A DNA stretch of 64,000 bases from Waddlia chondrophila WSU 86-1044 (GCF_000092785.1 NC_014225.1:1873340-1937339); one strand, 5' to 3'. Counted from the first letter of the stretch, positions 7,844 through 16,759 are shown. Notes: a model not told the origin generated them from the sequence alone. A program made the numbers and translations.

Positions 7844-9232
7844 ATGTTTTTTCACCGCCGGACGATACCAGGACTTGCTATCCATTCTTATCTTATTGGC
7901 AATGAGTCTTCAGGAGAATGCGCAGTGATCGATCCTGTAAGGGATGTTGAAGAATATCTTCAATTGACGAAGGAAAATGGACTGGAAATTTGCTATATCC
8001 TGGAAACGCATGTGCATGCGGACTTTGTGAGTGGATCCAAAGAGCTCAAGAAAGCTTCTAAGGGGAAAGCGCAAATTTATTGTTCTGGATTGGGAGGAGA
8101 AGCGTGGACGCCTTCTTATGCAGACTGCGTAGTTAAAGATGGAGATGAAATTGCGATGGGCAACCTTGTCCTTAAGGCCATTCATACTCCCGGCCACACG
8201 CCCGAGCATATTTCCTGGCTTTTATCCGAAGACGGCGAAGAGATCAAGCTTTTCACGGGAGATTTGCTTTTTGTAGGAGCCGTTGGCAGGCCGGATCTTC
8301 TTGGCAAGGAGGAAATGGATCGACTTTCCCACCAACTTTATGACAGTGTTTTCAAGAAACTGAGCCAATTTTCCGATTTTGTCGAAGTGAGGCCGGCGCA
8401 TGGAGCAGGTTCGCTTTGCGGGAAAGCACTCGGTTCAGCTCCTTACTCTTCTATGGGAATTGAGCGGAGCCATAATCTCTATCTTAAGGAAAAACCGGAA
8501 AATGAGTGGATCAATGCATTGCTAGATGAGATGCCGTTGGCTCCTCACTATTTTACCCGAATGAAAAAGGTGAATATCAAAGGGGCTGAATTTGTGGAAA
8601 AGGTAACAAAGGATCTGAAACCTCTAACAGTTAAAGAAGTGAAGGAAAAATCAGCGGAAGGGGCAATGTTTTTGGATTTGCGCTCCAAAGAGGCGTTTTC
8701 AAGTGCTCATATTCCTGGCTCTATCAATATTCCGATCAGCCCTCAAGTGAGTACTTGGGCAGGATGGGTCCTTCCCTATCCGACTCCGGTTGTTCTTATC
8801 CTAGAAGAAGATGAGCATTTAGAGCCAGCTGTCACACAACTTTTGAGAATAGGCTACGATTGCATTCTCGGATTTTTAAAGGGGGGAATCAGGGAGTGGG
8901 AAACATCCGGATCTAAACTCTCTGAGCTGAATATTTTGTCAGTTCAAGATCTCATCAAGAATTTGGGCGATACATTTGTTGTGGACATACGTACAAAAAG
9001 TGAATGGGATCGCGGACATATTCAGAGCGCACATTTCATTGAGGGAGGCCAGATAGCTGAAAGAATAAATGAAATTCCCAAAGACCGGCAAGTTGCAGTG
9101 ATTTGCGGCAGCGGGTTTCGCGCATCAATTATTGCGTCTCTTTTGAAAAGGTCGGGATACGATAAGATTTCCAACGTTTTTGGAGGAATGCAGGCGTGGA
9201 TTCAAGAAGGTTACCCTGTATCAGGCCAGTAA
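7844..9232 (+). CDS. MBL-fold hydrolase with two rhodanese domains (ETHE1/CstB-like)
   Basis: 462 aa. The N-terminal metallo-beta-lactamase domain has THVHADF (His56, His58, Asp60), HTPGHTPEH, FTGDLLFVG and RPAHG, the iron-binding set of ETHE1-type persulfide dioxygenases. Two rhodanese domains follow: the first (LDLRSKEAFSSAHIPG) lacks an active-site cysteine, while the second has CGSGFR with Cys421 and should be active. Proteins of this layout (CstB) oxidise persulfides to sulfite or thiosulfate in the cytoplasm. The upstream TTG at 7841 is one codon before the ATG chosen here. The 3' end overlaps the opposing FUSC gene by 12 bases. Confidence 0.88.
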   Translation: MFFHRRTIPGLAIHSYLIGNESSGECAVIDPVRDVEEYLQLTKENGLEICYILETHVHADFVSGSKELKKASKGKAQIYCSGLGGEAWTPSYADCVVKDGDEIAMGNLVLKAIHTPGHTPEHISWLLSEDGEEIKLFTGDLLFVGAVGRPDLLGKEEMDRLSHQLYDSVFKKLSQFSDFVEVRPAHGAGSLCGKALGSAPYSSMGIERSHNLYLKEKPENEWINALLDEMPLAPHYFTRMKKVNIKGAEFVEKVTKDLKPLTVKEVKEKSAEGAMFLDLRSKEAFSSAHIPGSINIPISPQVSTWAGWVLPYPTPVVLILEEDEHLEPAVTQLLRIGYDCILGFLKGGIREWETSGSKLSELNILSVQDLIKNLGDTFVVDIRTKSEWDRGHIQSAHFIEGGQIAERINEIPKDRQVAVICGSGFRASIIASLLKRSGYDKISNVFGGMQAWIQEGYPVSGQ

Positions 9233-10357
9233 GCTGTAGACTTTTTCTTCCATTTTGATCAACTCTTCAATAACAAGGCGCAAGTTGTAGAAAAAAACAA
9301 AAAATTTTTCTACTTCATTTCGTTCGAATTTCCTTGTGGCCTTTGTTGTACGGAACCGGGCGAGTTCTTTGTTTAGTTCCTCCACAGCTTCTCTGAGTTC
9401 TTGAGAAGGTTCTTCTGCATATTCTCTTTTTAGCCGTTGGATGAGCAGATTCATGCTTTTAACAGCCTTATTCATTGTTTCCTCAAGCTTTGATCGCAAG
9501 TGTTCATCGAGGATCCGCTCCAAACTGCAAGTGTGGAAGGTGTTCAGCTCTTTTGTTGCATCGAAGATGATGCTTAAACGGTCGAGAAGACTGGACCACT
9601 CCTCGATTCTTCGCGTACGCGATAAGACCTCAAGTTCAGAATCGACGAGAAAATCTTGCGCTTGTGCAATGGATTGTTCGATCTCTCTTGTCAACCGTTT
9701 GTGGATGGTCTGAAAATTTCCAGAGGGAGGCTTCAATGAGAGTTCCATTTGGAAAAGACGATTGATCATTTGCACCGTTTTTGCCACGGACAGCCGCAGT
9801 TTTTGCGTGGCCTTAGTCGGCCAAAGGGTATGGGAGATGATGACGGCAATGAGAATGCCAAGAGTTGAGTCGAGAAAGCGGTACCATCCGAACTGCCAGG
9901 GACTGATCGAAGGCTGCATTCCCCAGAGGATCATCACAATCGAAACAGACATGCAGGCAATGCGAATACTGTCTTTAATTTGAAGCAAAGAGCAGGATAA
10001 AACGGTCAGGACAACACTAATCCCTAAAGTGATCGCATTAGAACCAAACAAGCTAGTGAACAGCCCTCCCGTGAAGGAGCCGATCAGCACTCCCAGAAAA
10101 CGGATCCAAGCCGCGCGGTAAGTTCCTCCTAAGTGTGCTTGCATCACAACAAAAGTGGATAGAACGCACCAAGTTCCGCTGATTAGCGTGTCGGGTCGAC
10201 CGAGCCATTTAGCAAAGGCAACGCCCAAGTAGAGGCTAATGGATGCGGCAACTCCGGCTTTCATAGCGATTTGGAGCTCCAGCCGATTCATGAGCTTTTG
10301 TAGCTGGGCATCATTAGGACTGGAAGGAGCTTGAGGCTCCTTGCATTCATCCTTCAT
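9221..10357 (-). CDS. FUSC/aromatic acid exporter-family membrane protein
   Basis: 378 aa. After a soluble N terminus there are about six closely packed hydrophobic segments (residues ~30-175), containing the family-like GTWCVLSTFVVMQAHLGGT, followed by a long charged helical cytoplasmic C-terminal half. This is the layout of FUSC/ArAE proteins, which are thought to export aromatic or other organic acids. The start overlaps the stop of the upstream 225-aa gene by 11 bases, so they are likely co-transcribed. The transported substrate cannot be inferred. Confidence 0.75.
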   Translation of the reverse strand: MKDECKEPQAPSSPNDAQLQKLMNRLELQIAMKAGVAASISLYLGVAFAKWLGRPDTLISGTWCVLSTFVVMQAHLGGTYRAAWIRFLGVLIGSFTGGLFTSLFGSNAITLGISVVLTVLSCSLLQIKDSIRIACMSVSIVMILWGMQPSISPWQFGWYRFLDSTLGILIAVIISHTLWPTKATQKLRLSVAKTVQMINRLFQMELSLKPPSGNFQTIHKRLTREIEQSIAQAQDFLVDSELEVLSRTRRIEEWSSLLDRLSIIFDATKELNTFHTCSLERILDEHLRSKLEETMNKAVKSMNLLIQRLKREYAEEPSQELREAVEELNKELARFRTTKATRKFERNEVEKFFVFFYNLRLVIEELIKMEEKVYSLLA

Positions 10358-11024
10358 AAATGGATCCCAATTCGACAGCTTTTTGTTTCAGATAGAGTTC
10401 TAATATTTCGATTTTATCAGCGCATTTAACTTCGATATCTGGAGAAACATCCCCCTGTCTTTCATCCATCTGAGCAATTAAGGAGTTGACTTGACGGATT
10501 TCAGTGAGCGTCCAAAGATCGTGCACCTTTTGCGCTGTTTGATTCAGCTCTGGTTCATCTGGAGCCTGTTCTTTTTGCTGGGCATAAAGGAGGATCGATT
10601 TCATCCAGTCTGAAATCGCCGCAGGCGTGACATTGGATTGCTTCTCACGGTAGGTTTGCTGCAGTTTTCCCAAACCTTTGTGTGCGGCCATAAACAGTTC
10701 CCTGTAGTCGTTGTCCTCTCCTATTTCCGGATGGAACCAAGTTGCGGCTTTTTCAATAGCAGTGGGAATGACTGCTAAATCTTCTCGGCTTTCTCCGAAA
10801 ATGCATCGCACGACTCCTTGGACGCTGGAAGGAGCTTCAGTTGTCATTAGATAGCCTTTAAAACCAATAAGAGTTCCGATTTTCTTGTAATTTAGAAGAG
10901 CCAAAACTGCCAATACAGAAATAGGATCGAGTTTGCTTTTGATGCCATCTACCTGTCCCAGGACAGAATAACGCCAAAAGAAGCCAATGGAATCTACAAA
11001 TCCATTTTTCGTTTCAAGGGACAT
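10347..11024 (-). CDS. hypothetical cytoplasmic protein, 225 aa
   Basis: Not recognised. GGAGG six bases before ATG 11024 supports the start. The protein has no signal peptide; one modest hydrophobic stretch (ISVLAVLALL) lies near residue 37, and the remainder is helical and charged. It overlaps the FUSC gene downstream and follows hemF by 58 bases, so it may belong to a hemF-led operon. No function is assigned. Confidence 0.65.
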   Translation of the reverse strand: MSLETKNGFVDSIGFFWRYSVLGQVDGIKSKLDPISVLAVLALLNYKKIGTLIGFKGYLMTTEAPSSVQGVVRCIFGESREDLAVIPTAIEKAATWFHPEIGEDNDYRELFMAAHKGLGKLQQTYREKQSNVTPAAISDWMKSILLYAQQKEQAPDEPELNQTAQKVHDLWTLTEIRQVNSLIAQMDERQGDVSPDIEVKCADKIEILELYLKQKAVELGSIYEG

Positions 11025-11082
11025 TGATAACCTCCAATTTAATGAGGACTAACGAGACGCTACTGGAATTTTCCAAGCGTCT

Positions 11083-11892
11083 CTACCATTTAGCAACGGG
11101 AGGCATTGAGCACAAAATCGCCTCAGGGTTGCCGCCAGAATGAAATCCGAACTTGGTTCCTCTGTCGTAGACCAGATTAAATTCAACGTAGTGGGCGCGC
11201 AGTTTAAGCTGCGTTTCTTTTTCCTCCTGGCTGTAAGGAATCGAACATCGCCGGTGATAGATGGGCATGATAGAGTCTATGAAAGTAGATCCAATCGTTT
11301 TCCACATCTGCAAATCTTTGTGTGGATCGCCCGAGTTAAAGTGATCGAAGAAGATTCCTCCTACACCTCGCTCTTTTTGCCTATGAGGAATGTAGAAGTA
11401 CTCTTTTGCTTGCTGCATAAATTGAGGATAGAGTTCTTTGCCAAAAGGGGTTAATGCATTTTGAGCAACAGAATGGAAATGCCTTGTATCTTCTTCATAG
11501 GGAAATCCCATAGGAGTTAGGTCGTATCCTCCTCCAAACCAAGAACCCTGTTCTGTTTCAATATAGCGGATGTTCATGTGCACAGTAGGTGCATGAGGAT
11601 TGCTCATATGTGTGATTAGACTCACACCTGTTGCGAAAAAAGGGCCTGCGCTGTCTTCCATGGGGAAGTTTTCTCCAGAGACGCCAGACCAATTAACTGC
11701 TGCTTTTTCGAAAACCTCTCCTCGCAGAACTGACATTTCGCCGCCACCTGATCCTTTGTCGTAATTCCAGAAAGTTCTTTTAAAGCGGTCTGCCGTCTCA
11801 AGAGATTCGAATTCCTGGATGATCTCTTCCCGAAGAGACTTGAGAAATGCAATGATTTCTTGATGCTTATGTGCGCTGGCAGTGCAAATCAT
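11083..11892 (-). CDS. hemF: oxygen-dependent coproporphyrinogen III oxidase
   Basis: 269 aa, slightly shorter than the usual ~300. Family blocks are clear: GGGEMSVLRGEVFEKAAVN, NPHAPTVHMN, WFGGGYDLTP, FHSVAQ, GVGGIFFDHF, YVEFNLVYDRGTKFG and the end GGNPEAILCSMPPVAKW. The enzyme converts coproporphyrinogen III to protoporphyrinogen IX with O2, a late heme-biosynthesis step in the cytoplasm, in keeping with the aerobic sdh genes in this window. The start overlaps the ybaK-like stop as ATGA, indicating translational coupling. Confidence 0.95.
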   Translation of the reverse strand: MICTASAHKHQEIIAFLKSLREEIIQEFESLETADRFKRTFWNYDKGSGGGEMSVLRGEVFEKAAVNWSGVSGENFPMEDSAGPFFATGVSLITHMSNPHAPTVHMNIRYIETEQGSWFGGGYDLTPMGFPYEEDTRHFHSVAQNALTPFGKELYPQFMQQAKEYFYIPHRQKERGVGGIFFDHFNSGDPHKDLQMWKTIGSTFIDSIMPIYHRRCSIPYSQEEKETQLKLRAHYVEFNLVYDRGTKFGFHSGGNPEAILCSMPPVAKW

Positions 11893-12359
11893 ATGTGAGT
11901 TCCTATATCTGCGATGATTGGATCGGAAAGCCGTTTGTAGTCTCTGAATTTCAATTTGACCACATCTTTATGCGTTCCTGCGTTGAAAACGATTTCCTCT
12001 TCATTTTCCAGTATTTTATCCGCATAGACTTTGAGTCCGTAAAGATGGCCGAAAGGAGGTTCTGCGCCAATTTCATACTCGGGAAACAACTTGTACAGCT
12101 CCTCTTCTTCGGCAAGTCTAAGGTTTTCTTTTTCCAGAACGTTTTGCAATTTCTCAAAATCAATCATGTGTATAGCTGGAAGGACGCACATAATAAACGT
12201 CTCATCGGATTTGACAATCACGGATTTAATCATTTGTTTTCCACGAATATGCTGACTTTCAGCTACTTCGGCTGCTGTATAGGCGAGAGGGTGTTCTGCG
12301 GTCTGGTAGTCAATGCTGTTTTCATCAAGGTATTGTTTGATTCTTGCTGATATCGTCAT
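11889..12359 (-). CDS. YbaK/ProX-type aminoacyl-tRNA deacylase
   Basis: 156 aa from ATG 12359. A TTG at 12452 opens the same frame but would translate the dispersed repeat, so it was not chosen. The chain shows family elements: HPLAYTAAEVAE, KQMIKSVIVKSD with the expected lysine, AEPPFGHLYGLKVYAD and FNAGTHKDVVKL. Such proteins hydrolyse mischarged Cys- or Ala-tRNA(Pro), or related tRNAs, in trans. The exact tRNA cannot be told from sequence. It is translationally coupled to hemF, a link I see no mechanistic reason for. Confidence 0.85.
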   Translation of the reverse strand: MTISARIKQYLDENSIDYQTAEHPLAYTAAEVAESQHIRGKQMIKSVIVKSDETFIMCVLPAIHMIDFEKLQNVLEKENLRLAEEEELYKLFPEYEIGAEPPFGHLYGLKVYADKILENEEEIVFNAGTHKDVVKLKFRDYKRLSDPIIADIGTHI

Positions 12360-12413
12360 AGCTCTTAATTCTCCCCATCTTTTTTTATTTGCCAATATAT
12401 CAAGAACCGGAAT

Positions 12414-12443
12414 TTTATACCGAATCAACTTCAAGAATCGGAG
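12414..12443. repeat. 30-bp dispersed repeat, copy 2
   Basis: Identical over 30 bases to 1625-1654, same orientation. It lies in the ~350-bp AT-rich gap 12360-12711 between the ybaK-like gene and tRNA-Ser; I see no gene or other clear signal in the rest of that gap. Confidence 0.75.
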
Positions 12444-12711
12444 TTTTGACAAAGAACCGCCTTGAATTTGAATCAGGAGAATAACAAACTTAAGTATTTC
12501 ATCCTAAATATGTTAATAGATGCAAAAATGACTCAAAACCAAAGACTGACGATGACGTCAAAAATTGATGCGATATTATAAGAAAAAAAACACAAAGACC
12601 TCATAATGTTTCAACAGAGAAAAATATAATGAAGACGAAGGATAAAAAGACGATCATAACACTGCTTGAGCCATTTAACAGGCCAACAGCAGTGCCAGAT
12701 CATGTTAAGTA

Positions 12712-12799
12712 CGGAGGAGGAGGGATTCGAACCCTCGGTACGGGGTTAGCGCACACACGCTTTCCAAGCGTGCTCCTTCGGCCGCTCGGACACTCCTCC
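12712..12799 (-). tRNA. tRNA-Ser(GGA)
   Basis: 88 nt. The acceptor stem GGAGGAG pairs with CTCCTCC, followed by discriminator G. The anticodon stem CACGC/GCGTG encloses TTGGAAA, giving anticodon GGA. There is a long variable arm as in class II tRNAs, and the T-loop is GGTTCGAATCC. CCA is not encoded. A short plus-strand ORF across it is an artefact. Confidence 0.95.
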
Positions 12800-12885
12800 G
12801 AAAGAACAACAAATAGCTTATTCTAAGAAATGCTTATATGCAAGCATTGATTTTTCAAACTGAATGTGATAGAATACCACCTATC

Positions 12886-13767
12886 ATGAATACTTTCAAA
12901 TCCAAAATCCTGATCCCCTTTATCCTGATCCTCTGCTTCAGCTGCTCGCTCTCAAAAAAAGATGAAGGATCATCGCGTACCATTCTCGTCAGTATCGCTC
13001 CATACAAATTTTTTGTTGAAAGAATTGCCGGCGACACTGTCACAGTCCAGCAAATGGTCCCAACCGGCAGCAGCCCCCACTCTTACGAACCCTCTTCCCG
13101 CTCTATTTTAAAAGCAAGCAAGGCCGATGCCTGGTTCAGAATTGGAGAATCCTTTGAAAAACGCGCCAAGCAAGCGATGCTCAGCCACAACAACCAGATG
13201 ATCGTCGTTGACCTGCGTGAAGGGGTCAACGGAATCCATACCCACGAAGGGCACGGACATGGATGCCATCATGAAGATTGCATCGATCCCCATATCTGGC
13301 TTTCGCCAAGGGAAGGGAAAAAACAGGCGCAAACGATCTACAAAACTCTGGTTAAGCTTTATCCGGAAAACAAAGATCAATATCATCAATCTTTAAAAAA
13401 ATTTGAAAAAGAGCTCGACGATCTCGATCTGGAACTCGAACAAATCCTTCTTCCCCTTAGAGGAAAAACAATCCTAGTCTCTCACCCCGCCCTTGGCTAC
13501 ATGGGACGAGATTACAATTTCAAACAACTTTCAATCGAATTTGAGGGGAAAGAACCTTCCCCCCAGCAACTCACTAAACTGCTTGAAATGGGACGGCAAC
13601 TCAAGACAGATCGCATCTTCATTCAGGAACAGCACTTGAGCAAAGGCGCTCGCCTCGTCGCCAATGAACTAAACGCTGACGTCATGGAACTGGATCCTCT
13701 AAGCGACAATTACATTGAAAATCTCCGTTTCATCGCCCGCAGCATTTCCGGCAAACCGCAAAGGTAA
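12886..13767 (+). CDS. znuA: metal ABC transporter substrate-binding protein (ZnuA/TroA family)
   Basis: 293 aa from ATG 12886; a longer frame starts at 12838 but the signal sequence MNTFKSKILIPFILILCFSC begins here. It is exported and possibly lipidated at the Cys, although the lipobox is not canonical. Metal-ligand motifs are visible: GSSPHSYEPSS, DPHIWLSP, SHPALGYMG and MELDPLSD. A His-rich loop (THEGHGHGCHHED) is typical of zinc-specific members. It delivers Zn2+ (possibly Mn2+) to the permease. It forms an operon with the ATPase (6-base gap) and the permease. Confidence 0.9.
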   Translation: MNTFKSKILIPFILILCFSCSLSKKDEGSSRTILVSIAPYKFFVERIAGDTVTVQQMVPTGSSPHSYEPSSRSILKASKADAWFRIGESFEKRAKQAMLSHNNQMIVVDLREGVNGIHTHEGHGHGCHHEDCIDPHIWLSPREGKKQAQTIYKTLVKLYPENKDQYHQSLKKFEKELDDLDLELEQILLPLRGKTILVSHPALGYMGRDYNFKQLSIEFEGKEPSPQQLTKLLEMGRQLKTDRIFIQEQHLSKGARLVANELNADVMELDPLSDNYIENLRFIARSISGKPQR

Positions 13768-13772
13768 CAACG

Positions 13773-14489
13773 ATGACAGTCAGGCTTGAGAATGTCTCAT
13801 TTGCTTACCAAAATCAAAAAATTTTGGAGAATGTCACCTTTTCTTTAGGGGATGGCGAATTCATGGGCATTTTCGGCCCCAACGGAGGAGGAAAAACAAC
13901 TCTCTTAAAGCTGATCATGGGATTCCTAAAACCCTGCTGCGGAATCATTGAAATCACAGGAAAACCTCCAAAAGAGGCGCAATCCCTCCTTGCCTACGTT
14001 CCGCAAAGTTTACGGTTCGACCGGCAGTTTCCCATCACAGTCAAAGAGGTTGTCCTTTCAGGGAGATTGTCCAACCTTCCCTGGTATGGGCGTTATACTC
14101 AAGAGGATGAAGAGGCTGCTTTAAAGATGATCGATAAACTCAAATTGACCCATTTGAAGCATCAAGCATTTGGCGACTTATCCGGAGGGCAGGCACAACG
14201 CACCTTAATCGCTCGAGCTTTGGTCTCTCACCCAAAAATCCTTCTTCTAGATGAACCGACAGCGAGTGTCGATGCTGAAGCTGAAACAGAAATTTACAGA
14301 ATATTAAATGGCTTAAAAGGGACGATGACCATCATCATGATCACTCATCACCTCAGAACAGCTGTCAAACAGGTAGAAAGAGTGTTGTGCGTCAACAAAA
14401 CTGTTGAAGATCTAAGACCTCAGGACGTCTGCGGCCATTTTGCCATGGGCTTGTACCATCCTCCTTTCAAAGAGGAGAAAATATCTTGA
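13773..14489 (+). CDS. znuC: metal ABC transporter ATP-binding protein
   Basis: 238 aa. Walker A GPNGGGKTTLL near residue 34, Q-loop in AYVPQSL, signature LSGGQAQR, Walker B ILLLDEPTASVD and the H-loop in MITHH are all present, so it should hydrolyse ATP to drive import. Its TGA overlaps the TTG start of the permease. Confidence 0.93.
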   Translation: MTVRLENVSFAYQNQKILENVTFSLGDGEFMGIFGPNGGGKTTLLKLIMGFLKPCCGIIEITGKPPKEAQSLLAYVPQSLRFDRQFPITVKEVVLSGRLSNLPWYGRYTQEDEEAALKMIDKLKLTHLKHQAFGDLSGGQAQRTLIARALVSHPKILLLDEPTASVDAEAETEIYRILNGLKGTMTIIMITHHLRTAVKQVERVLCVNKTVEDLRPQDVCGHFAMGLYHPPFKEEKIS

Positions 14490-15346
14490 TCTCTTTTTTA
14501 GAAGCCCTCTATGCCAATCCGCTGCTATTATCAGCGGTGATCGCTGGTTTACTGGCATCTATTGTCAGTGGAATCATCGGATCTTATGTGGTCGTCAAAC
14601 GGATTGTTTTCATTAGCGGGGGGATTTCCCACTCTGTTTTGGGAGGCATAGGCCTCTGCTTATGGCTTGAAAGGGCAAAGGGAGTCTCATGGGCGACCCC
14701 TCTTTTAGGAGCGCTTACAGCAGCAATCGTTTCTGCACTGATTATCGGATGGATTCACATCAACTGGCGGCAAAGAGAAGATTCAGTCATCGCGGCGCTA
14801 TGGTCAGTAGGCATGGCGGCAGGAATTTTATTCATTTCGCAAACCCCGGGATTCAATGTCGAATTGACGAACTTTCTGATCGGAAATATCCTGTGGGTTT
14901 CAACAACCGACCTTATCATTCTTGGGATACTGGACGTGATCATTCTTGCGATCGTGTTTTGTATGCACAAACGTTTTTTAGCCATCTGCTTCGACGAAGA
15001 CGAAGCAAGGCTGCAGGGACTTCACGTGAACGCCCTCTACCTTTTATTACTCGCCTTGACTGCTGTTGCGATCGTTCTCTTGATACAGGTCGTTGGAATT
15101 ATCCTGGTCATGACAATGTTAACGATTCCGGCAGCTATCGCCAATACGTTCACATCCCGATTATCGCGCATGATGGTGATCTCAGTGATTTTAAGCTCGT
15201 TCTTCTCTTTTTTCGGTACAGCTTTCGCCTACCATGTCGACTGGCCTGGAGGAGCGACAATCGCTCTATTAGCCGGAGTCGGCTACCTGTTGGCCATGTG
15301 GCTTTCACCGCTTTTAAAACGGTTTTCTTATTCACGCACACTGTAA
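14486..15346 (+). CDS. znuB: metal ABC transporter permease (ABC-3 family)
   Basis: 286 aa with about eight hydrophobic segments. The start is TTG 14486, overlapping the upstream TGA (TTGA), with GAGGAG 9 bases before it. Family features include KRIVFISGGISHSVLGGIG near residue 40 and the region QVVGIILVMTMLTIPAAIA near 200. It completes the binding protein-ATPase-permease operon. Chlamydial ytg loci carry a second permease; only one is seen here. Confidence 0.92.
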   Translation: MISFLEALYANPLLLSAVIAGLLASIVSGIIGSYVVVKRIVFISGGISHSVLGGIGLCLWLERAKGVSWATPLLGALTAAIVSALIIGWIHINWRQREDSVIAALWSVGMAAGILFISQTPGFNVELTNFLIGNILWVSTTDLIILGILDVIILAIVFCMHKRFLAICFDEDEARLQGLHVNALYLLLLALTAVAIVLLIQVVGIILVMTMLTIPAAIANTFTSRLSRMMVISVILSSFFSFFGTAFAYHVDWPGGATIALLAGVGYLLAMWLSPLLKRFSYSRTL

Positions 15347-15359
15347 TAAAAATCGACTA

Positions 15360-15411
15360 TTATGACACTAATTCCGTTTTAGACTTGACTGTTACGGAAT
15401 TGATGTCATAA
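15360..15411. promoter_or_regulatory. 18-bp inverted repeat at the ATPase start
   Basis: Arms 15360-15377 and 15394-15411 match at 16 of 18 positions, with a 16-base spacer. The right arm ends on the A of the ATPase start codon. It could be an operator for autoregulation, a hairpin hiding the start, or a terminator for the transporter operon; no T-run follows. Confidence 0.6.
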
Positions 15412-16553
15412 TGGACACTATGAAGAGAAATCTACAAAAGCACATTCTCGAGGACCTTCCAAAAAAAATTGTCTTAATTAGTGGTCCTAGACAAACAGGC
15501 AAAACGACTATTTCAAAGCAATTATGCGATCAATTTGACTATTTTAATTACGATTCGGGTGAAGATCGGCTAGCTATTAGACAAAAACGTTGGGATCGAT
15601 CAAAGCTGCTTATTATTTTTGATGAACTCCACAAAATGAAACAATGGAAAAGGTGGCTAAAAGGAGTATTTGATACCGAAGGCATTCCTCCTCAAATTCT
15701 AGTGACTGGAAGTGCTAAATTGGATATCCATAAGAGAGTGGGCGATTCACTTGCAGGAAGATACTTTCAATACCGCCTGCATCCACTCGATTTAAAAGAA
15801 ATCCATCAATTTTTAAATGTAAAGATAGAAGACGGATTCAATACTTTATGGCATTGCAGCGGGTTTCCAGAACCGTTTTTAGAAGGAAGCAGAACTTATT
15901 ATAGACGCTGGCGACGAAGCCATATCGACATTATTTTAAGGCAGGATTTAATCGATTTATCATCTGTCCGTGATATTGAATCAGTACAAACGCTTGTGCT
16001 CCTCTTAAGCCAACGGACTGGATCAACTGTTTCATATGCGAATCTTGCAAGAGATCTCGATCGCGATCCCAATACCATTAAACGTTGGCTGCAGCTTCTC
16101 GAAAACCTCTACATTATCTATCGCGTCACTCCATACAGCAAAAACGTTGCACGTTCGCTAAAAAAAGAACCAAAATTCTATTTCTATGACCATGCGCTTA
16201 TAGAAGATGAGGGGGCTCGTCTAGAAAATATTGTAGCGAATGCATTAAAAAAAGAATTGCATTTCCTGGAAGATACTCAAGGTATCAAAGGAGCCCTTCA
16301 CTATCTTAGAACTAAGGACGGACAAGAACTTGATTTTCTTGTGACTCTTGATGGAGTTCCCACACATCTTATTGAGGTTAAAATGGGCGATGACAAGCCT
16401 GCCTATGGATTTCGACACTTTAGCAAATTGTTCCCCGATGCCATGCATTTTCAAGTCGTTAAAAACCTTTTGCGCGACACATCTTTACCGAATGGCCTGT
16501 TCATCAAGCAAGTCATTCCTTGGCTAGCTGAGCTTTCGCTTCTAACAAAATGA
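15411..16553 (+). CDS. stand-alone AAA ATPase with DUF4143-type C-terminal domain
   Basis: 380 aa. The N-terminal P-loop domain has GPRQTGKTT near residue 25 and a Walker B IIFDELHK near 69, then LVTGSAKLD (sensor). The C-terminal half has the helix-turn-helix-like SYANLARDLDRDPNTIKRWLQLLE and ends in a nuclease-like core GQELDFLVTL...HLIEVKMGDD. This is the common layout of ATPases annotated AAA/DUF4143. The biological role of the family is not established. ATG 15420 is an alternative start; neither start has a clear Shine-Dalgarno. It sits next to a tRNA gene and is AT-richer than its neighbours, consistent with transfer (inference). Confidence 0.85.
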   Translation: MDTMKRNLQKHILEDLPKKIVLISGPRQTGKTTISKQLCDQFDYFNYDSGEDRLAIRQKRWDRSKLLIIFDELHKMKQWKRWLKGVFDTEGIPPQILVTGSAKLDIHKRVGDSLAGRYFQYRLHPLDLKEIHQFLNVKIEDGFNTLWHCSGFPEPFLEGSRTYYRRWRRSHIDIILRQDLIDLSSVRDIESVQTLVLLLSQRTGSTVSYANLARDLDRDPNTIKRWLQLLENLYIIYRVTPYSKNVARSLKKEPKFYFYDHALIEDEGARLENIVANALKKELHFLEDTQGIKGALHYLRTKDGQELDFLVTLDGVPTHLIEVKMGDDKPAYGFRHFSKLFPDAMHFQVVKNLLRDTSLPNGLFIKQVIPWLAELSLLTK

Positions 16554-16575
16554 AAGCGCTTTTCGACACAAAAAA

Positions 16576-16595
16576 AGCCTCCCATTTGGGAGGCT
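16576..16595. terminator. bidirectional rho-independent terminator
   Basis: An 8-bp stem (AGCCTCCC/GGGAGGCT) with loop ATTT, flanked by a T-run on the plus side (CGTTTTT) and seven A on the other side, which read as T on the minus strand. It can end both the ATPase gene and the opposing tRNA-Ser. Confidence 0.85.
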
Positions 16596-16602
16596 CGTTT
16601 TT

Positions 16603-16689
16603 CGGAAAGAGAGGGATTCGAACCCTCGATACCCTTGCGGGTATGCGTCCTTAGCAGGGACGTGCTTTCGGCCACTCAGCCATCTTTCC
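16603..16689 (-). tRNA. tRNA-Ser(GCT)
   Basis: 87 nt. The acceptor stem GGAAAGA pairs with TCTTTCC, discriminator G. The anticodon stem CGTCC/GGACG holds loop CTGCTAA, anticodon GCT. The long variable arm (ATACCCGCAAGGGTAT) is class II. The T-arm is shared base for base with the other tRNA-Ser. CCA is not encoded, and a terminator follows directly. Confidence 0.95.
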
Positions 16690-16759
16690 AGATCGCACAA
16701 TTTTACTCCCTTAAGAGCATTTCTTGCAAGTTTTCACGAAATTTTCTATCCTATCACCC

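Noticed and set aside
12629-12826. 65-aa plus-strand ORF containing GGGIRTLGTGLAHTRF
   Set aside because: It is the translation of the tRNA-Ser(GGA) complement, a well-known annotation artefact. The frame at 16451-16675 over tRNA-Ser(GCT) is the same kind of artefact.
14486-14488. znuB lacking a valid start
   Set aside because: TTG 14486 has a good ribosome site (GAGGAG) and overlaps the previous stop as TTGA, a common coupled start.
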